This document shows, in pieces, positions 19,714-33,254 of a stretch of 55,000 bases of DNA. Both the position numbers and the translations under genes were made by a program. How positions within the stretch are numbered: position 1 is the first letter of the stretch; each line of letters starts with the position of its first letter. The notes under the pieces are model-generated. The model did not search any database. It worked only from the letters and a program-made list of their open reading frames with translations, and was not told the DNA's origin. Location: assembly GCF_000724485.1 (NCBI RefSeq), contig NZ_CP007739.1, positions 105,001 to 160,000 on the forward strand, in the 5' to 3' direction. Source of the DNA: Bacillus methanolicus MGA3. Its GTDB lineage: Bacteria; Bacillota; Bacilli; Bacillales; Cytobacillaceae.

Positions 19714-22700
19714 TTGACAGGTCAACTAGTTCAGTATGGACGACACCGCCAGCGAAGAAGTTATGCAAAAATCAGTGAAGTACTAGAATTACCAAATCTC
19801 ATTGAAATCCAAACCTCTTCGTATCAATGGTTTCTTGATGAAGGTTTGCGTGAAATGTTCCAGGACATTTCACCGATTGAGGACTTTACTGGTAATTTAT
19901 CGCTTGAGTTTATTGATTACAGCCTTGGCGAACCGAAGTATTCCGTAGAGGAATCAAAGGAACGGGATGTTACGTATTCAGCGCCTTTGCGTGTGAAAGT
20001 CCGTCTCGTAAACAAGGAAACAGGTGAAGTAAAAGACCAAGATGTTTTTATGGGAGACTTCCCTTTAATGACGGAAACAGGAACGTTCGTTATTAATGGT
20101 GCAGAACGTGTTATTGTTTCCCAACTTGTGCGTTCCCCAAGTGTGTATTATAGCGAGAAGGTTGATAAGAACGGGAAGAAAGGTTTCAGTGCAACCGTGA
20201 TCCCGAACCGCGGCGCTTGGCTTGAGTATGAAACGGATGCCAAAGATGTCGTGTATGTACGAATTGATCGTACGAGGAAGCTTCCTGTTACAGTTCTTTT
20301 GCGTGCTCTTGGATTTGGCTCTGATCAAGAAATCATTGATTTGATTGGAGATAACGAATATATCCGCAATACTCTTGAAAAGGACAATACAGAAAATACT
20401 GAAAAAGCACTGTTAGAAATTTATGAGCGTCTTCGTCCTGGCGAACCACCGACAGTAGAAAACGCTAAAAATTTGTTAATCTCCAGATTTTTTGATCCGA
20501 AGCGTTATGATTTAGCAAGTGTTGGCCGTTATAAAATTAATAAGAAGCTTCACATAAAAAACCGTCTATTCGGCCAGACTCTTGCAGAGACGTTGGTAGA
20601 CCCTGAAACAGGCGAAATTATTGCTGAAAAAGGGACGACTCTAGACCGTCGTACATTAGACAGAATCCTTCCAAATCTTGAAAAGAACATTGGTTTTTCG
20701 ACTTTCAGCCCTGTAGGCGGCGTTGTTGAAGAAGACATTAAGCTTCAAACTATTAAAATATATGCCCCTAATGAAGAAGGCGAGAAAGTAATCAATGTAA
20801 TTGGTAATGCGTATGTAGAAGAACACATAAAGAATATCACTCCGGCAGATATTATCGCATCCATTAGTTATTTCTTTAATCTGTTGCATGGAGTTGGGAA
20901 TACAGATGATATTGACCATTTAGGAAACAGACGTCTTCGTTCTGTTGGAGAGCTGCTTCAAAACCAATTCAGAATTGGGTTGTCACGGATGGAGCGGGTC
21001 GTCCGCGAAAGAATGTCGATCCAGGATACTGCGACAATTACACCGCAGCAATTGATTAACATTCGTCCGGTTATCGCTTCCATTAAAGAATTTTTCGGAA
21101 GTTCCCAGTTGTCTCAGTTTATGGACCAGACAAACCCGCTTGCAGAATTAACGCATAAACGCCGTTTATCTGCATTGGGACCTGGCGGATTAACTCGTGA
21201 ACGTGCAGGCTTTGAAGTGCGTGATGTTCACTACTCCCACTATGGCCGTATGTGTCCGATTGAAACTCCTGAGGGTCCGAACATAGGTTTGATCAACTCT
21301 TTGTCAACATATGCAAAGGTGAACCGTTTTGGTTTTATCGAAACCCCTTACCGTCGTGTTGATCCGGAAACCGGAAAAGTAACAAATCAAATTGATTATT
21401 TGACGGCTGATGAAGAAGATAACTATGTCGTTGCCCAGGCCAATGCCCGTCTTGGAGAAGACGGTTCATTCCTTGATGAGGAAGTTGTAGCTCGTTTCCG
21501 CGGCGAAAACACAGTCGTAAAGCGCGACCGTGTCGATTATATGGATGTATCGCCTAAACAGGTTGTTTCTGCTGCAACAGCATGTATTCCATTCCTTGAA
21601 AACGATGATTCAAACCGTGCGCTTATGGGTGCAAACATGCAGCGTCAGGCAGTGCCTTTATTGCAGCCTGAAGCGCCTATCGTTGGAACTGGCATGGAAT
21701 ATGTATCTGCAAAAGATTCCGGGGCCGCTGTTATCTGTAAGCACGATGGAATTGTCGAACATGTAGAAGCCCGAGAAATTTGGGTTCGACGTATAAAAGA
21801 AATCGATGGCCAAGAAGTTAAAGGCGACTTAGACAAATACAAATTATTAAAGTTTGTTCGATCCAACCAAGGAACTTGCTATAATCAGCGTCCGATTGTC
21901 AAAGTGGGCGATCGTGTTGCGAAAGGCGAAATTTTGGCAGACGGTCCTTCTATGGAGAAAGGCGAACTGGCTCTTGGACGAAATGTACTCGTAGCATTTA
22001 TGACATGGGACGGATACAACTACGAGGACGCAATTATCATGAGTGAGCGTCTTGTGAAAGACGATGTCTATACTTCTATTCATATTGAAGAATATGAATC
22101 AGAATCCCGTGATACAAAGCTTGGTCCTGAGGAAATTACGCGTGATATTCCAAACGTTGGGGAAGATGCCCTCCGCAACCTTGATGAGCGTGGTATTATC
22201 CGCATCGGTGCAGAAGTAAAAGACGGAGATCTTCTTGTTGGTAAAGTAACGCCAAAAGGGGTTACAGAATTAACTGCAGAAGAGAGACTTTTACATGCAA
22301 TCTTTGGGGAAAAAGCCCGTGAGGTCCGCGATACATCGCTGAGAGTACCTCATGGCGGCGGAATTGTCTTAGATGTAAAAGTCTTTAACCGTGAAGACGG
22401 AGACGAACTTCCTCCAGGCGTAAACCAACTTGTTCGCGTTTATATTGTTCAAAAACGTAAAATTTCTGAAGGAGATAAAATGGCGGGACGCCACGGAAAC
22501 AAAGGGGTTATTTCCCGCATTCTTCCTGAAGAAGATATGCCATTCCTTCCTGATGGAACACCTGTAGATATCATGTTAAACCCATTGGGGGTTCCATCAC
22601 GAATGAACATCGGTCAAGTGTTTGAGCTCCACCTTGGTATGGCAGCAAGAGCGCTTGGAATTCACGTTGCTTCGCCGGTATTTGACGGTGCGAATGAAGA

Positions 22701-23271
22701 AGATGTTTGGTCGACAATTAAGGAAGCCGGTATGGCCCCTGATGCAAAAACCGTTTTATATGATGGAAGAACTGGCGAGCCATTTGATAACCGCGTTTCC
22801 GTTGGTGTCATGTATATGATTAAACTGGCACACATGGTTGACGATAAGCTTCATGCGCGTTCAACAGGACCATACTCGCTTGTAACGCAGCAGCCGCTTG
22901 GCGGAAAAGCACAATTCGGCGGACAGCGTTTCGGGGAAATGGAGGTTTGGGCGCTTGAAGCGTATGGAGCTGCCTATACACTCCAAGAAATCCTTACTGT
23001 TAAATCGGACGATGTTGTCGGGCGCGTAAAAACGTACGAAGCGATTGTGAAAGGCGAAAATGTACCGGAGCCTGGAGTTCCTGAATCATTCAAAGTCTTG
23101 ATCAAAGAACTTCAAAACTTAGGTATGGATGTCAAAATCCTTTCAAGTGATGAAGAAGAGATTGAAATGCGTGACCTGGAAGATGAAGAAGATCTTCAAC
23201 AGGCCGAGTCATTTACAATTGCACCAGAACTTGAAAAATCAGAATCAGAAAAAGTAAGCATAAAAGAATAA
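19714..23271 (+). CDS. rpoB: RNA polymerase beta subunit
   Basis: Beta forms one side of the RNA polymerase cleft and part of the active centre. The start is TTG 19714, seven bases after SD GAGGGGTG (19699-19706), giving 1185 residues; a GTG at 19705 overlaps the SD. The rifampicin cluster [20 protein letters not shown] is unaltered, with His at about residue 481, so no common resistance change is present. Active-site and beta-prime interface blocks such as [13 protein letters not shown] and [20 protein letters not shown] are intact. The acidic tail is typical of Bacillus. rpoC follows after 160 bases. Confidence 0.98.
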   Translation: MTGQLVQYGRHRQRRSYAKISEVLELPNLIEIQTSSYQWFLDEGLREMFQDISPIEDFTGNLSLEFIDYSLGEPKYSVEESKERDVTYSAPLRVKVRLVNKETGEVKDQDVFMGDFPLMTETGTFVINGAERVIVSQLVRSPSVYYSEKVDKNGKKGFSATVIPNRGAWLEYETDAKDVVYVRIDRTRKLPVTVLLRALGFGSDQEIIDLIGDNEYIRNTLEKDNTENTEKALLEIYERLRPGEPPTVENAKNLLISRFFDPKRYDLASVGRYKINKKLHIKNRLFGQTLAETLVDPETGEIIAEKGTTLDRRTLDRILPNLEKNIGFSTFSPVGGVVEEDIKLQTIKIYAPNEEGEKVINVIGNAYVEEHIKNITPADIIASISYFFNLLHGVGNTDDIDHLGNRRLRSVGELLQNQFRIGLSRMERVVRERMSIQDTATITPQQLINIRPVIASIKEFFGSSQLSQFMDQTNPLAELTHKRRLSALGPGGLTRERAGFEVRDVHYSHYGRMCPIETPEGPNIGLINSLSTYAKVNRFGFIETPYRRVDPETGKVTNQIDYLTADEEDNYVVAQANARLGEDGSFLDEEVVARFRGENTVVKRDRVDYMDVSPKQVVSAATACIPFLENDDSNRALMGANMQRQAVPLLQPEAPIVGTGMEYVSAKDSGAAVICKHDGIVEHVEAREIWVRRIKEIDGQEVKGDLDKYKLLKFVRSNQGTCYNQRPIVKVGDRVAKGEILADGPSMEKGELALGRNVLVAFMTWDGYNYEDAIIMSERLVKDDVYTSIHIEEYESESRDTKLGPEEITRDIPNVGEDALRNLDERGIIRIGAEVKDGDLLVGKVTPKGVTELTAEERLLHAIFGEKAREVRDTSLRVPHGGGIVLDVKVFNREDGDELPPGVNQLVRVYIVQKRKISEGDKMAGRHGNKGVISRILPEEDMPFLPDGTPVDIMLNPLGVPSRMNIGQVFELHLGMAARALGIHVASPVFDGANEEDVWSTIKEAGMAPDAKTVLYDGRTGEPFDNRVSVGVMYMIKLAHMVDDKLHARSTGPYSLVTQQPLGGKAQFGGQRFGEMEVWALEAYGAAYTLQEILTVKSDDVVGRVKTYEAIVKGENVPEPGVPESFKVLIKELQNLGMDVKILSSDEEEIEMRDLEDEEDLQQAESFTIAPELEKSESEKVSIKE

Positions 23272-23431
23272 GGTTTAAAAAGATATTCAAAAGTGCCGCG
23301 GTCAGTTCCTGAATATGGCGGGATCCGGAGAAAGATGATGTTTTTCCAGGGCCCGCCAAGGGACTAGGCTTTTCGGCTGGACAATGAAGCAATAAGGGTA
23401 AAACCTGTAGATCAAAAGGGAGGTAGGCCCC

Positions 23432-26400
23432 TTGCTAGATGTTAACAATTTTGAGTATATGAAAATAGGTCTTGCTTCACCTGATAAAATCCGTTCATGG
23501 TCATATGGTGAAGTGAAAAAACCTGAAACAATCAACTATCGTACTTTAAAACCTGAAAAAGATGGTCTTTTCTGTGAACGTATCTTCGGCCCTCAAAAAG
23601 ACTGGGAATGCCATTGTGGAAAATATAAAAGAGTCCGCTACAAAGGTGTGGTTTGCGATCGATGTGGCGTTGAGGTTACTCGTGCAAAAGTGCGCCGTGA
23701 ACGCATGGGACATATTGAATTAGCAGCACCAGTATCCCATATCTGGTACTTTAAAGGGATTCCGAGCCGAATGGGACTTGTACTTGATATGTCCCCGCGT
23801 GCTCTTGAAGAAGTTATTTATTTTGCTTCTTATGTCGTAACTGAACCTGGTGACACTCCATTAGAAAAGAAGCAGCTTTTATCAGAAAAAGAATACCGCG
23901 CATACCGCGAAAAATACGGAAATAAATTTCAGGCTTCAATGGGTGCGGAAGCGATTAAAAAACTTCTCCAAGATATTGACCTTGAAAAAGAAGTTGAAAT
24001 CTTAAAAGAAGAACTAAGAACTGCTCAAGGCCAGCGCCGTACTCGTGCAATTAAACGCCTTGAGGTGCTTGAAGCGTTCCGTAATTCCGGAAATGATCCA
24101 TCTTGGATGATACTTGATGTTCTTCCGGTAATTCCTCCGGAGCTTCGTCCGATGGTTCAACTAGACGGAGGACGCTTTGCGACTTCAGACCTTAACGATT
24201 TGTACCGCAGGGTTATTAACCGGAACAATCGTTTAAAACGATTATTAGATCTTGGAGCTCCGAGCATTATTGTTCAGAATGAAAAACGTATGCTTCAAGA
24301 AGCAGTTGACGCTTTAATAGACAATGGACGCCGCGGACGTCCTGTAACCGGACCAGGAAATCGTCCGTTAAAATCACTTTCCCACATGCTTAAAGGGAAA
24401 CAGGGCCGTTTCCGCCAAAACTTGCTTGGTAAACGTGTAGACTATTCCGGCCGATCTGTTATCGTAGTAGGTCCAAACCTTAAAATGTATCAATGCGGAC
24501 TTCCGAAAGAAATGGCGCTAGAACTATTTAAGCCATTTGTAATGAAGGAGCTTGTTGAGAAAGGGCTAGCCCACAATATTAAATCAGCTAAACGAAAAAT
24601 TGAAAGAGTTCAGCCTGAGGTGTGGGATGTATTAGAAGAGGTCATTAAAGAACACCCTGTTCTTCTAAACCGTGCCCCTACATTGCACAGACTTGGAATT
24701 CAGGCATTTGAGCCAACGCTCGTAGAAGGCCGAGCCATCCGTTTGCATCCGCTCGTATGTACTGCATATAACGCAGACTTTGACGGTGACCAAATGGCTG
24801 TTCACGTGCCGCTTTCAGCAGAAGCTCAAGCAGAAGCGCGTTTATTAATGCTTGCTGCACAAAATATTCTAAACCCTAAAGATGGTAAACCGGTCGTTAC
24901 CCCTTCACAGGATATGGTATTAGGCAACTATTATTTGACGTTGGAAAGAGCAGGTGCTGAAGGTGAAGGAATGATCTTTAAGGACACAAATGAAGCCCTG
25001 CTTGCCTATCAAAACGGCTATGTTCATTTGCACACACGCATTGCCATTCATGCCGGTTCCTTAAATAACAAAACATTTACTGAAGAGCAAAACAAAAAAT
25101 TACTGATAACAACAGTAGGTAAATTAATCTTTAATGAAATTTTACCTGCATCATTCCCTTACATTAACGAACCTACAAAGACAAATCTTGAAGAAAGAAC
25201 ACCAGATAAATACTTTGTAGATCCGGGTACAGACGTAAAGGCATTGATCAAAGAAATGCCGCTTGTTGAACCTTTTAAAAAGAAAATCCTTGGAAACATC
25301 ATTGCGGAAGTGTTTAAACGCTACAAGATCACTGAAACTTCTAAAATGCTTGACCGTATGAAAGACCTTGGATTCAAATATTCAACGAAAGCCGGTATTA
25401 CGGTTGGTATTGCTGATATCGTTGTATTGGGCGAAAAGAAGCAAATCATCGAAGAAGCCGAAAGAAAAGTCGACAATGTGATAAAGCAATTCAGACGTGG
25501 TTTAATCACAGAAGACGAGCGATACGACCGAGTAATCTCAATTTGGAGCTCTGCAAAAGACACCATTCAGGCAAAACTTATGAAGTCATTGGATAGAATG
25601 AATCCAATCTTCATGATGAGTGACTCAGGTGCCCGCGGTAACGCGTCGAACTTTACGCAGTTAGCTGGTATGCGCGGACTCATGGCCAACCCGGCAGGAC
25701 GGATTATTGAATTGCCGATTAAAGCAAGTTTCCGTGAAGGATTAACGGTATTAGAGTATTTCATATCGACACATGGTGCACGTAAAGGTCTCGCGGATAC
25801 AGCCCTTAAAACAGCTGACTCTGGTTATTTAACACGCCGTCTTGTTGACGTTGCGCAGGATGTTATCGTTCGTGAAGACGATTGCGGCACAGACCGGGGA
25901 TTATTAGTAAGAGCCTTAATGGATGGAACAGAAGTGATCGAATCACTCGAGGAACGCTTAATCGGGCGTTATGCAAGAAAAACGGTAAGACATCCGGAAA
26001 CCAATGAGGTTATTGTGCCTGAGAATGGGTTAATTACTGAAGATTTGGCAAATGAAATTGTCCAAGCAAATATAGAAGAAGTATGGATTCGTTCGGCATT
26101 CACATGTAACACAAGACACGGTGTATGTAAAAAATGTTACGGCCGCAACTTAGCTACCGGCCAGGAAGTTGAAGTAGGCGAAGCAGTCGGTATTATTGCT
26201 GCTCAATCAATCGGTGAACCGGGTACACAGTTAACAATGCGTACTTTCCATACAGGTGGAGTTGCAGGAGACGATATTACTCAAGGTTTGCCTCGTATCC
26301 AGGAGTTGTTTGAAGCACTCAACCCGAAAGGTCAAGCTGTTATTTCTGAAATTGACGGTGTCGTAGTTGGAATTAACGAAGGACGTGACCGCCAGCACGA

Positions 26401-27031
26401 AATTGTCATCCAAGGTGAAGTGGAAACCCGCACATACACTGCACCATATACAGCGCGCTTAAAAGTAAATGTAAATGACCGTGTTGAGCGAGGCCAGGAA
26501 TTAACTGAAGGATCGATTGATCCGAAAGAATTACTAAAAGTAAAAGACGTATCTGCCGTACAAGAATACTTGCTTCGTGAAGTTCAAAAGGTATATCGTA
26601 TGCAAGGGGTTGAAATCGGCGACAAGCACATTGAAGTTATGGTAAGACAAATGCTTCGTAAAGTGCGTGTTATCGATGCCGGTGAAACAGACGTCCTTCC
26701 AGGTACTCTGCTTGATATTCACCAATTTAGAGATGCTAACGAAAAAGCTCTGCTTGAAGGCAAGCTGCCGGCAACCGGCCGTCCTGTGTTGCTCGGTATT
26801 ACAAAAGCATCTTTGGAAACAGATTCGTTCTTGTCTGCAGCATCATTCCAAGAAACGACAAGAGTTCTTACAGATGCAGCAATTAAAGGCAAACGCGATG
26901 AATTACTTGGCTTGAAAGAAAATGTTATTATCGGTAAGTTAGTTCCAGCTGGTACAGGAATGCTGCGTTACCGTAAAGCAAAGCCTATCTTAAAGGATGA
27001 AACTGTCGAAGATCCTGTAACGGTTGAGTGA
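23432..27031 (+). CDS. rpoC: RNA polymerase beta' subunit
   Basis: Beta-prime carries the catalytic Mg site [12 protein letters not shown] (about residues 447-458). The N-terminal zinc finger is [11 protein letters not shown]...CDRC; a second zinc site is [13 protein letters not shown] near residue 900. The bridge helix/trigger loop segments ([36 protein letters not shown]) are present. The start TTG 23432 follows GGGAGGT; a TTG start is also used in B. subtilis. Total 1199 residues. The 160-base gap after rpoB holds no clear terminator or promoter. Confidence 0.98.
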   Translation: MLDVNNFEYMKIGLASPDKIRSWSYGEVKKPETINYRTLKPEKDGLFCERIFGPQKDWECHCGKYKRVRYKGVVCDRCGVEVTRAKVRRERMGHIELAAPVSHIWYFKGIPSRMGLVLDMSPRALEEVIYFASYVVTEPGDTPLEKKQLLSEKEYRAYREKYGNKFQASMGAEAIKKLLQDIDLEKEVEILKEELRTAQGQRRTRAIKRLEVLEAFRNSGNDPSWMILDVLPVIPPELRPMVQLDGGRFATSDLNDLYRRVINRNNRLKRLLDLGAPSIIVQNEKRMLQEAVDALIDNGRRGRPVTGPGNRPLKSLSHMLKGKQGRFRQNLLGKRVDYSGRSVIVVGPNLKMYQCGLPKEMALELFKPFVMKELVEKGLAHNIKSAKRKIERVQPEVWDVLEEVIKEHPVLLNRAPTLHRLGIQAFEPTLVEGRAIRLHPLVCTAYNADFDGDQMAVHVPLSAEAQAEARLLMLAAQNILNPKDGKPVVTPSQDMVLGNYYLTLERAGAEGEGMIFKDTNEALLAYQNGYVHLHTRIAIHAGSLNNKTFTEEQNKKLLITTVGKLIFNEILPASFPYINEPTKTNLEERTPDKYFVDPGTDVKALIKEMPLVEPFKKKILGNIIAEVFKRYKITETSKMLDRMKDLGFKYSTKAGITVGIADIVVLGEKKQIIEEAERKVDNVIKQFRRGLITEDERYDRVISIWSSAKDTIQAKLMKSLDRMNPIFMMSDSGARGNASNFTQLAGMRGLMANPAGRIIELPIKASFREGLTVLEYFISTHGARKGLADTALKTADSGYLTRRLVDVAQDVIVREDDCGTDRGLLVRALMDGTEVIESLEERLIGRYARKTVRHPETNEVIVPENGLITEDLANEIVQANIEEVWIRSAFTCNTRHGVCKKCYGRNLATGQEVEVGEAVGIIAAQSIGEPGTQLTMRTFHTGGVAGDDITQGLPRIQELFEALNPKGQAVISEIDGVVVGINEGRDRQHEIVIQGEVETRTYTAPYTARLKVNVNDRVERGQELTEGSIDPKELLKVKDVSAVQEYLLREVQKVYRMQGVEIGDKHIEVMVRQMLRKVRVIDAGETDVLPGTLLDIHQFRDANEKALLEGKLPATGRPVLLGITKASLETDSFLSAASFQETTRVLTDAAIKGKRDELLGLKENVIIGKLVPAGTGMLRYRKAKPILKDETVEDPVTVE

Positions 27032-27047
27032 TTGTTTTATAATAGTG

Positions 27048-27089
27048 CGGTACTTGCTAGTGAAAATCACATGCAAGTACCGTATTTTT
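27048..27089 (+). terminator. Terminator after rpoC
   Basis: A perfect 10-bp stem CGGTACTTGC (27048-27057) with GCAAGTACCG (27073-27082), followed by TATTTTT. It separates rpoBC from rplGB-rpsL. Confidence 0.88.
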
Positions 27090-27142
27090 AATAAAGTTTT
27101 TATGAAACTGTGAGATGCCAGTATAAAAATTTTTCATCGGTA

Positions 27143-27171
27143 TTGACATCGCTATTTTGAGATGATAATAT
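27143..27171 (+). promoter_or_regulatory. Promoter of rplGB-rpsL-rpsG-fusA
   Basis: TTGACA (27143-27148), 17-base spacer, TAATAT (27166-27171). It lies after the rpoC terminator and 44 bases before rplGB. Confidence 0.75.
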
Positions 27172-27214
27172 AGCAAAGGTGCTTCAATTACCTGTTACTT
27201 TGGAGGATATATAT

Positions 27215-27463
27215 ATGTCTTATGAAAAAGTATCACAGGCTAGAAACATTATTGTAGGAACAAAGCAAGCAGTGAAAGCTCTTAAATCAGGGATAGTAAT
27301 GGAACTTGTGATAGCCGACGATGCTGATCCAAATGTAACAGCAAAGGTTATCGATGTTGCAAAGGAAATGAATGTCCCGATAACCCGTGTTGATTCGATG
27401 AAAAAGCTTGGGAAAGCTTGTGGGATTGAAGTCGGAGCCGCCACTGTAGCGATTATCCGTTAA
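27215..27463 (+). CDS. rplGB: L7Ae-family K-turn-binding ribosomal protein (YbxF)
   Basis: This 82-residue L7Ae/L30e-fold protein binds kink-turn RNA in Bacillus and associates with ribosomes in exponential phase. The conserved block [16 protein letters not shown] is the RNA-binding loop. ATG 27215 follows TGGAGG (27201-27206). An in-frame longer frame from 27179 lies in the leader directly after the -10 and is rejected. It heads the str operon (rpsL, rpsG, fusA), as in B. subtilis. Confidence 0.94.
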   Translation: MSYEKVSQARNIIVGTKQAVKALKSGIVMELVIADDADPNVTAKVIDVAKEMNVPITRVDSMKKLGKACGIEVGAATVAIIR

Positions 27464-27551
27464 AAACTGTTTTTGCAGCCATAAATTGCAAGAACTTTGT
27501 TTTTGTTAAAAAATGAACCACCTGGATGTGTGGGCTTAAACGAAAATGTGA

Positions 27552-27989
<438 letters not shown>

Positions 27990-28014
27990 TTTCAAACGAA
28001 TACAGTTTCGTTGA

Positions 28015-28500
<486 letters not shown>

Positions 28501-28553
28501 TATCAAATTTACAATAATAAAACACACTTATATTAAGGAAGGAGAAAGACCGA

Positions 28554-30632
28554 ATGGCAAGAGAGTTCTCCTTAGAAAAGACTCGAAATATCGGTATCAT
28601 GGCCCACATTGATGCTGGTAAAACAACAACAACCGAGCGTATCCTTTACTATACCGGTAAAATCCATAAGATCGGTGAAACTCATGAAGGTGCGGCTCAA
28701 ATGGACTGGATGGAACAAGAGCAAGAACGCGGTATTACAATTACTTCCGCAGCGACAACTGCACAGTGGAAAAACCACCGCGTTAACATCATCGATACAC
28801 CAGGACACGTAGACTTCACGGTTGAAGTTGAACGTTCTCTTCGTGTGCTTGATGGTGCGGTTACGGTTCTTGATGCTCAATCCGGTGTTGAGCCTCAAAC
28901 TGAAACAGTTTGGCGCCAGGCGACAACTTATGGGGTACCGCGTATTGTATTTGTCAACAAAATGGATAAAATCGGTGCCGATTTCTTATATTCTGTTAAA
29001 ACTCTTCATGATCGACTTCAGGCAAATGCTCATCCAATTCAGCTGCCAATCGGTGCTGAAGACAGTTTCGAGGGAATTATCGACCTTGTAGAAATGAATG
29101 CAACTTTCTACGCCAATGACCTTGGAACTGACATTGAAGTTCGTGAAATTCCAGAAGAATACAGAGCACAAGCTGAAGAATACCGTGAAAAATTAGTTGA
29201 AGCGGTAGCAGAACTTGATGAAGAGCTAATGGAAAAATACCTTGGCGGAGAAGAGATTACAAATGATGAACTAAAAGCTGCAATCCGTAAAGGAACAATC
29301 AATGTTGAATTCTTCCCTGTTCTTTGCGGTTCTGCTTTTAAGAACAAAGGTGTTCAATTAATGCTTGATGCAGTAATTGACTATCTTCCATCACCAGTAG
29401 ATATACCGCCAATTAAAGGTGTTAACCCTGAAACAGAGGAAGAAGTAACTCGTCCATCTAGCGACGATGAACCGTTTGCTGCACTTGCATTTAAAGTTAT
29501 GACTGACCCATATGTCGGTAAATTAACATTCTTCCGCGTTTATTCTGGTACATTGAGCTCTGGTTCTTATGTACAAAACTCTACAAAAAGAAAACGCGAA
29601 CGTATTGGTCGAATACTACAAATGCATGCGAACCACCGCCAAGAAATCTCTATGGTTTATGCAGGGGACATCGCTGCAGCGGTAGGATTGAAAGATACAA
29701 CAACTGGTGACACACTTTGTGATGACAAAAACCCTGTCATCTTAGAATCAATGCAATTCCCTGAACCGGTAATTCAACTTTCTGTGGAACCTAAGTCAAA
29801 AGCAGACCAAGATAAAATGTCGAATGCTTTACAAAAACTTCAAGAAGAGGATCCAACTTTCAGAGCGCACACAGACCCTGAAACAGGGCAAACAATTATT
29901 GCTGGTATGGGTGAGCTTCACTTAGACATCATCATTGACCGTATGCGCCGTGAATTCAAAGTTGAAGCGAATGTAGGTGCACCTCAGGTAGCTTACCGTG
30001 AAACTTTCCGTAAAAGTGCGCAAGTTGAAGGTAAATTTGCTCGTCAATCTGGTGGACGCGGACAATACGGACACGTTTGGATCGAATTCTCTCCAAATGA
30101 AGAAGGAAAAGGTTTCGAATTTGAAAACGCGATCGTTGGTGGTGTTGTACCGCGTGAATACATCCCTGCAGTGCAAGCAGGACTTGAAGACGCTCTTCAA
30201 AAAGGTGTTCTTGCAGGTTATCCGATGGTTGACATTAAAGCAAAACTATTTGATGGATCATACCATGATGTTGACTCCAGCGAAATGGCGTTCAAAATTG
30301 CTGCTTCTTTGGCACTTAAAAACGCAGCAGCAAAATGTGACCCTGTTCTCCTTGAACCGATAATGAGAGTAGAAGTAGTTGTTCCAGAAGAATACATGGG
30401 AGATATCATGGGAGGCATTACTGCCCGCCGTGGCCGTGTAGAAGGTATGGAAGCGCGCGGTAACGCTCAAGTAGTCCGTGCAATGGTTCCACTTTCAGAA
30501 ATGTTTGGTTACGCTACTTCGCTTCGTTCTAGTACACAAGGACGCGGAGTTTTCACAATGCATTTTGACCACTACGAAGAAGTACCGAAATCAATCGCTG
30601 ATGAAATCATCAAAAAAAATAGAGGCGAATAA
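28554..30632 (+). CDS. fusA: Elongation factor G
   Basis: EF-G is the GTPase that drives ribosomal translocation and, with RRF, recycling. At 692 residues it is full length. The G1 motif is [19 protein letters not shown], followed by the DTPGHVDF (G3) and NKMDK (G4) motifs. Domains II-V follow, with [16 protein letters not shown] in domain IV and [15 protein letters not shown] in domain V. No fusidic-acid resistance change can be judged without alignment. The SD is AAGGAGA at 28538. Confidence 0.98.
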   Translation: MAREFSLEKTRNIGIMAHIDAGKTTTTERILYYTGKIHKIGETHEGAAQMDWMEQEQERGITITSAATTAQWKNHRVNIIDTPGHVDFTVEVERSLRVLDGAVTVLDAQSGVEPQTETVWRQATTYGVPRIVFVNKMDKIGADFLYSVKTLHDRLQANAHPIQLPIGAEDSFEGIIDLVEMNATFYANDLGTDIEVREIPEEYRAQAEEYREKLVEAVAELDEELMEKYLGGEEITNDELKAAIRKGTINVEFFPVLCGSAFKNKGVQLMLDAVIDYLPSPVDIPPIKGVNPETEEEVTRPSSDDEPFAALAFKVMTDPYVGKLTFFRVYSGTLSSGSYVQNSTKRKRERIGRILQMHANHRQEISMVYAGDIAAAVGLKDTTTGDTLCDDKNPVILESMQFPEPVIQLSVEPKSKADQDKMSNALQKLQEEDPTFRAHTDPETGQTIIAGMGELHLDIIIDRMRREFKVEANVGAPQVAYRETFRKSAQVEGKFARQSGGRGQYGHVWIEFSPNEEGKGFEFENAIVGGVVPREYIPAVQAGLEDALQKGVLAGYPMVDIKAKLFDGSYHDVDSSEMAFKIAASLALKNAAAKCDPVLLEPIMRVEVVVPEEYMGDIMGGITARRGRVEGMEARGNAQVVRAMVPLSEMFGYATSLRSSTQGRGVFTMHFDHYEEVPKSIADEIIKKNRGE

Positions 30633-30661
30633 TTGATTTTAGTCTTTTAATCAAGTATAAC
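30633..30661 (+). promoter_or_regulatory. Candidate promoter of tuf
   Basis: TTGATT (30633-30638), 17-base spacer, TATAAC (30656-30661). It lies directly after the fusA stop; a separate tuf promoter is known in B. subtilis. Confidence 0.45.
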
Positions 30662-30676
30662 TACTTATGTAAGCTT

Positions 30677-30710
30677 GGTTGCTGCGAATTAGGGCAGCCT
30701 CTTTCGCAGC
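30677..30710 (+). other. Overlapping hairpins in the tuf leader
   Basis: Hairpin A: GGTTGC (30677-30682) with GCAGCC (30694-30699). Hairpin B: GCTGCGAA (30681-30688) with TTCGCAGC (30703-30710), perfect 8 bp. They share bases and exclude each other. No T-run follows, so B is not a terminator. Confidence 0.4.
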
Positions 30711-30762
30711 CCATTTATATATTTAAAATTAAATTTTTTATAACCAAAGGAGGATTTTCCTA

Positions 30763-31950
30763 ATGGCAAAAGCTAAATTCGACCGTTCTAAGCCACACGT
30801 GAACGTTGGTACAATTGGTCACGTTGACCATGGTAAAACTACTTTAACAGCTGCAATTACTACTGTACTTGCTAAGCAAGGTAAAGCTGAAGCTCGTGCA
30901 TATGATCAAATCGATGCTGCTCCAGAAGAGCGTGAACGCGGTATCACAATTTCAACTGCACACGTAGAGTATGAAACTGAAAACCGTCACTATGCACACG
31001 TAGACTGCCCTGGACACGCTGACTACGTTAAAAACATGATCACTGGTGCTGCTCAAATGGACGGCGCTATCCTTGTTGTATCTGCTGCTGACGGTCCAAT
31101 GCCGCAAACTCGTGAGCATATCCTTCTTTCTCGCCAAGTAGGTGTGCCTTACCTTGTTGTATTCTTAAACAAATGCGACATGGTAGACGACGAAGAACTT
31201 CTTGAACTAGTAGAAATGGAAGTACGCGATCTTCTTTCTGAGTACGAATTCCCTGGCGACGAAGTTCCAGTAATCAAAGGTTCTGCTCTTAAAGCACTTG
31301 AAGGCGACCCAGCTTGGGAAGAAAAAATCGTTGAGCTTATGAACGCTGTTGATGAGTACATCCCAACTCCAGAGCGTGAAACTGACAAACCATTCATGAT
31401 GCCAGTTGAAGACGTATTCTCTATTACTGGTCGTGGTACAGTTGCTACTGGACGTGTAGAACGCGGACAAGTTAAAGTTGGTGACGTTGTTGAAATCATC
31501 GGTTTAACTGATGAGCCAAAATCTACAACTGTAACAGGTGTAGAAATGTTCCGTAAACTTCTTGACTACGCTGAAGCTGGTGACAACATCGGTGCTCTTC
31601 TTCGTGGTATTGCTCGTGAAGAAGTACAGCGCGGACAAGTTTTAGCAAAACCAGGTTCAATCACTCCACACACCAAATTCAAAGCTGAAGTTTACGTATT
31701 ATCAAAAGAAGAAGGTGGACGTCATACTCCATTCTTCTCTAACTATCGCCCTCAGTTCTACTTCCGTACAACTGATGTAACTGGAATTATCACTCTTCCA
31801 GAAGGCGTAGAAATGGTTATGCCTGGCGACAACGTTGAAATGAACGTTGAGCTTATTGCTCCAATTGCAATCGAAGAAGGAACTAAATTCTCAATTCGTG
31901 AAGGTGGACGTACAGTAGGCGCTGGCGTTGTTTCCACTATTGTTGAGTAA
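30763..31950 (+). CDS. tuf: Elongation factor Tu
   Basis: EF-Tu brings aminoacyl-tRNA to the ribosome as a GTP complex. At 395 residues it is full length. Motifs: GHVDHGKT (G1), the switch I block [23 protein letters not shown] (G3), NKCDMVDD (G4). Domain III ends with [18 protein letters not shown]. The SD AAAGGAGGA is at 30747. Codon choice is strongly biased, as expected for one of the most abundant proteins. A strong terminator follows. Confidence 0.99.
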   Translation: MAKAKFDRSKPHVNVGTIGHVDHGKTTLTAAITTVLAKQGKAEARAYDQIDAAPEERERGITISTAHVEYETENRHYAHVDCPGHADYVKNMITGAAQMDGAILVVSAADGPMPQTREHILLSRQVGVPYLVVFLNKCDMVDDEELLELVEMEVRDLLSEYEFPGDEVPVIKGSALKALEGDPAWEEKIVELMNAVDEYIPTPERETDKPFMMPVEDVFSITGRGTVATGRVERGQVKVGDVVEIIGLTDEPKSTTVTGVEMFRKLLDYAEAGDNIGALLRGIAREEVQRGQVLAKPGSITPHTKFKAEVYVLSKEEGGRHTPFFSNYRPQFYFRTTDVTGIITLPEGVEMVMPGDNVEMNVELIAPIAIEEGTKFSIREGGRTVGAGVVSTIVE

Positions 31951-31967
31951 TAAAAAATAAATATATG

Positions 31968-32000
31968 AAAGCAGATGGGTGATAATCCATCTGCTTTTTT
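31968..32000 (+). terminator. Terminator after tuf
   Basis: AAAGCAGATGG (31968-31978) pairs with CCATCTGC (31987-31994) and the T-run (TTTTTT to 32000). It separates the str operon from the S10 operon. B. subtilis has ybaC in this gap; here it is absent. Confidence 0.88.
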
Positions 32001-32024
32001 AATTTTTAAATAAAAAAGTTCCTG

Positions 32025-32053
32025 TTGAAAATGGTATATAGGGCCGCTATAAT
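32025..32053 (+). promoter_or_regulatory. Upstream promoter (P1) of the S10-spc-alpha operon
   Basis: TTGAAA (32025-32030), 17-base spacer, TATAAT (32048-32053). It lies just after the tuf terminator. Confidence 0.7.
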
Positions 32054-32093
32054 TGAAAAGGTGTGTGAAACATAAAGATTTTTCAAGAATATC

Positions 32094-32122
32094 TTGCGTT
32101 CACTTTATGTTTTCTGTATAAT
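32094..32122 (+). promoter_or_regulatory. Downstream promoter (P2) of the S10-spc-alpha operon
   Basis: TTGCGT (32094-32099), 17-base spacer, TATAAT (32117-32122), about 70 bases downstream of P1. Tandem promoters at this position fit what is known for B. subtilis. Confidence 0.7.
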
Positions 32123-32222
32123 AGACAACGTTGGTCTTTGACTGCGATGAAGTGGAAGGTTGCTGACACACCCGGCCGCTTTGCCATGGCGAGTGCGTAG
32201 GAAATTTCCACGGAGAATGTCT
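32123..32222 (+). promoter_or_regulatory. Structured 5' leader of the S10 operon
   Basis: The leader can fold with an outer AGACA (32123-32127)/TGTCT (32218-32222) helix and an inner GTGGAA (32152-32157)/TTCCAC (32206-32211) helix, enclosing a GC-rich arm with GCCATGGC. No T-run follows, so it is not a simple terminator. It could be a regulatory leader, but I cannot match it to a known family. Confidence 0.45.
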
Positions 32223-32229
32223 ATTTTAA

Positions 32230-32562
<333 letters not shown>

Positions 32563-32600
32563 TGATATAAATAATGAAGAAATTAGGAGGTGTGACTGAA

Positions 32601-33233
32601 ATGACCAAAGGAATCTTAGGAAGAAAGATCGGTATGACTCAAGTATTTGCTGAAAACGGTGACCTTATCCCGGTAACAGTTGTTGAAGCAACTCCAAACG
32701 TAGTTCTTCAAAAGAAATCTGTTGAGACTGACGGCTACGAAGCAATTCAGCTAGGATTTGAAGACAAACGCGAAAAGCTTGCTAATAAACCGGAAAAAGG
32801 ACACGCTGCAAAAGCAAATACTGCTCCTAAGCGCTTCATTCGCGAAATCCGCGGAGTTGACTTAGCAGAGTATGAAGTTGGTCAAGAAGTCAAAGTTGAT
32901 ATTTTTGCAGAAGGAGAACTTGTTGATGTAACAGGTATCTCAAAAGGTAAAGGGTTCCAAGGTGTGATTAAGCGCCACGGGCAATCACGCGGACCTATGG
33001 CTCACGGTTCTCGTTACCATCGTCGTCCTGGTTCTATGGGACCTATCGCTCCAAACCGTGTATTCAAAAGTAAAAATCTGCCTGGACGCATGGGTGGAGA
33101 GAAAGTTACTGTTCAAAACCTTCAAATTGTTAAAGTTGACGCAGAGCGCAACTTACTTTTAATCAAAGGTAACGTACCGGGTCCTAAAAAGGGGCTTGTT
33201 AAAATTAAAAGTGCGGTAAAAGTAAAGCAATAA
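32601..33233 (+). CDS. rplC: Ribosomal protein L3
   Basis: L3 is an early 50S assembly protein near the peptidyl-transferase centre. ATG 32601 follows AGGAGGTG (32585-32592) and gives 210 residues; an ATG at 32574 sits before the SD and is rejected. Conserved features are [16 protein letters not shown] and the long loop [20 protein letters not shown] that reaches the catalytic centre. rplD follows after 21 bases. Confidence 0.97.
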   Translation: MTKGILGRKIGMTQVFAENGDLIPVTVVEATPNVVLQKKSVETDGYEAIQLGFEDKREKLANKPEKGHAAKANTAPKRFIREIRGVDLAEYEVGQEVKVDIFAEGELVDVTGISKGKGFQGVIKRHGQSRGPMAHGSRYHRRPGSMGPIAPNRVFKSKNLPGRMGGEKVTVQNLQIVKVDAERNLLLIKGNVPGPKKGLVKIKSAVKVKQ

Positions 33234-33254
33234 ACCGGAAAGGAGGAAAAATGA

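Noticed and set aside
20800..21900. Rifampicin-resistance change in rpoB or streptomycin change in rpsL
   Set aside because: The rifampicin cluster and the S12 TPKKPNS block read as unaltered.
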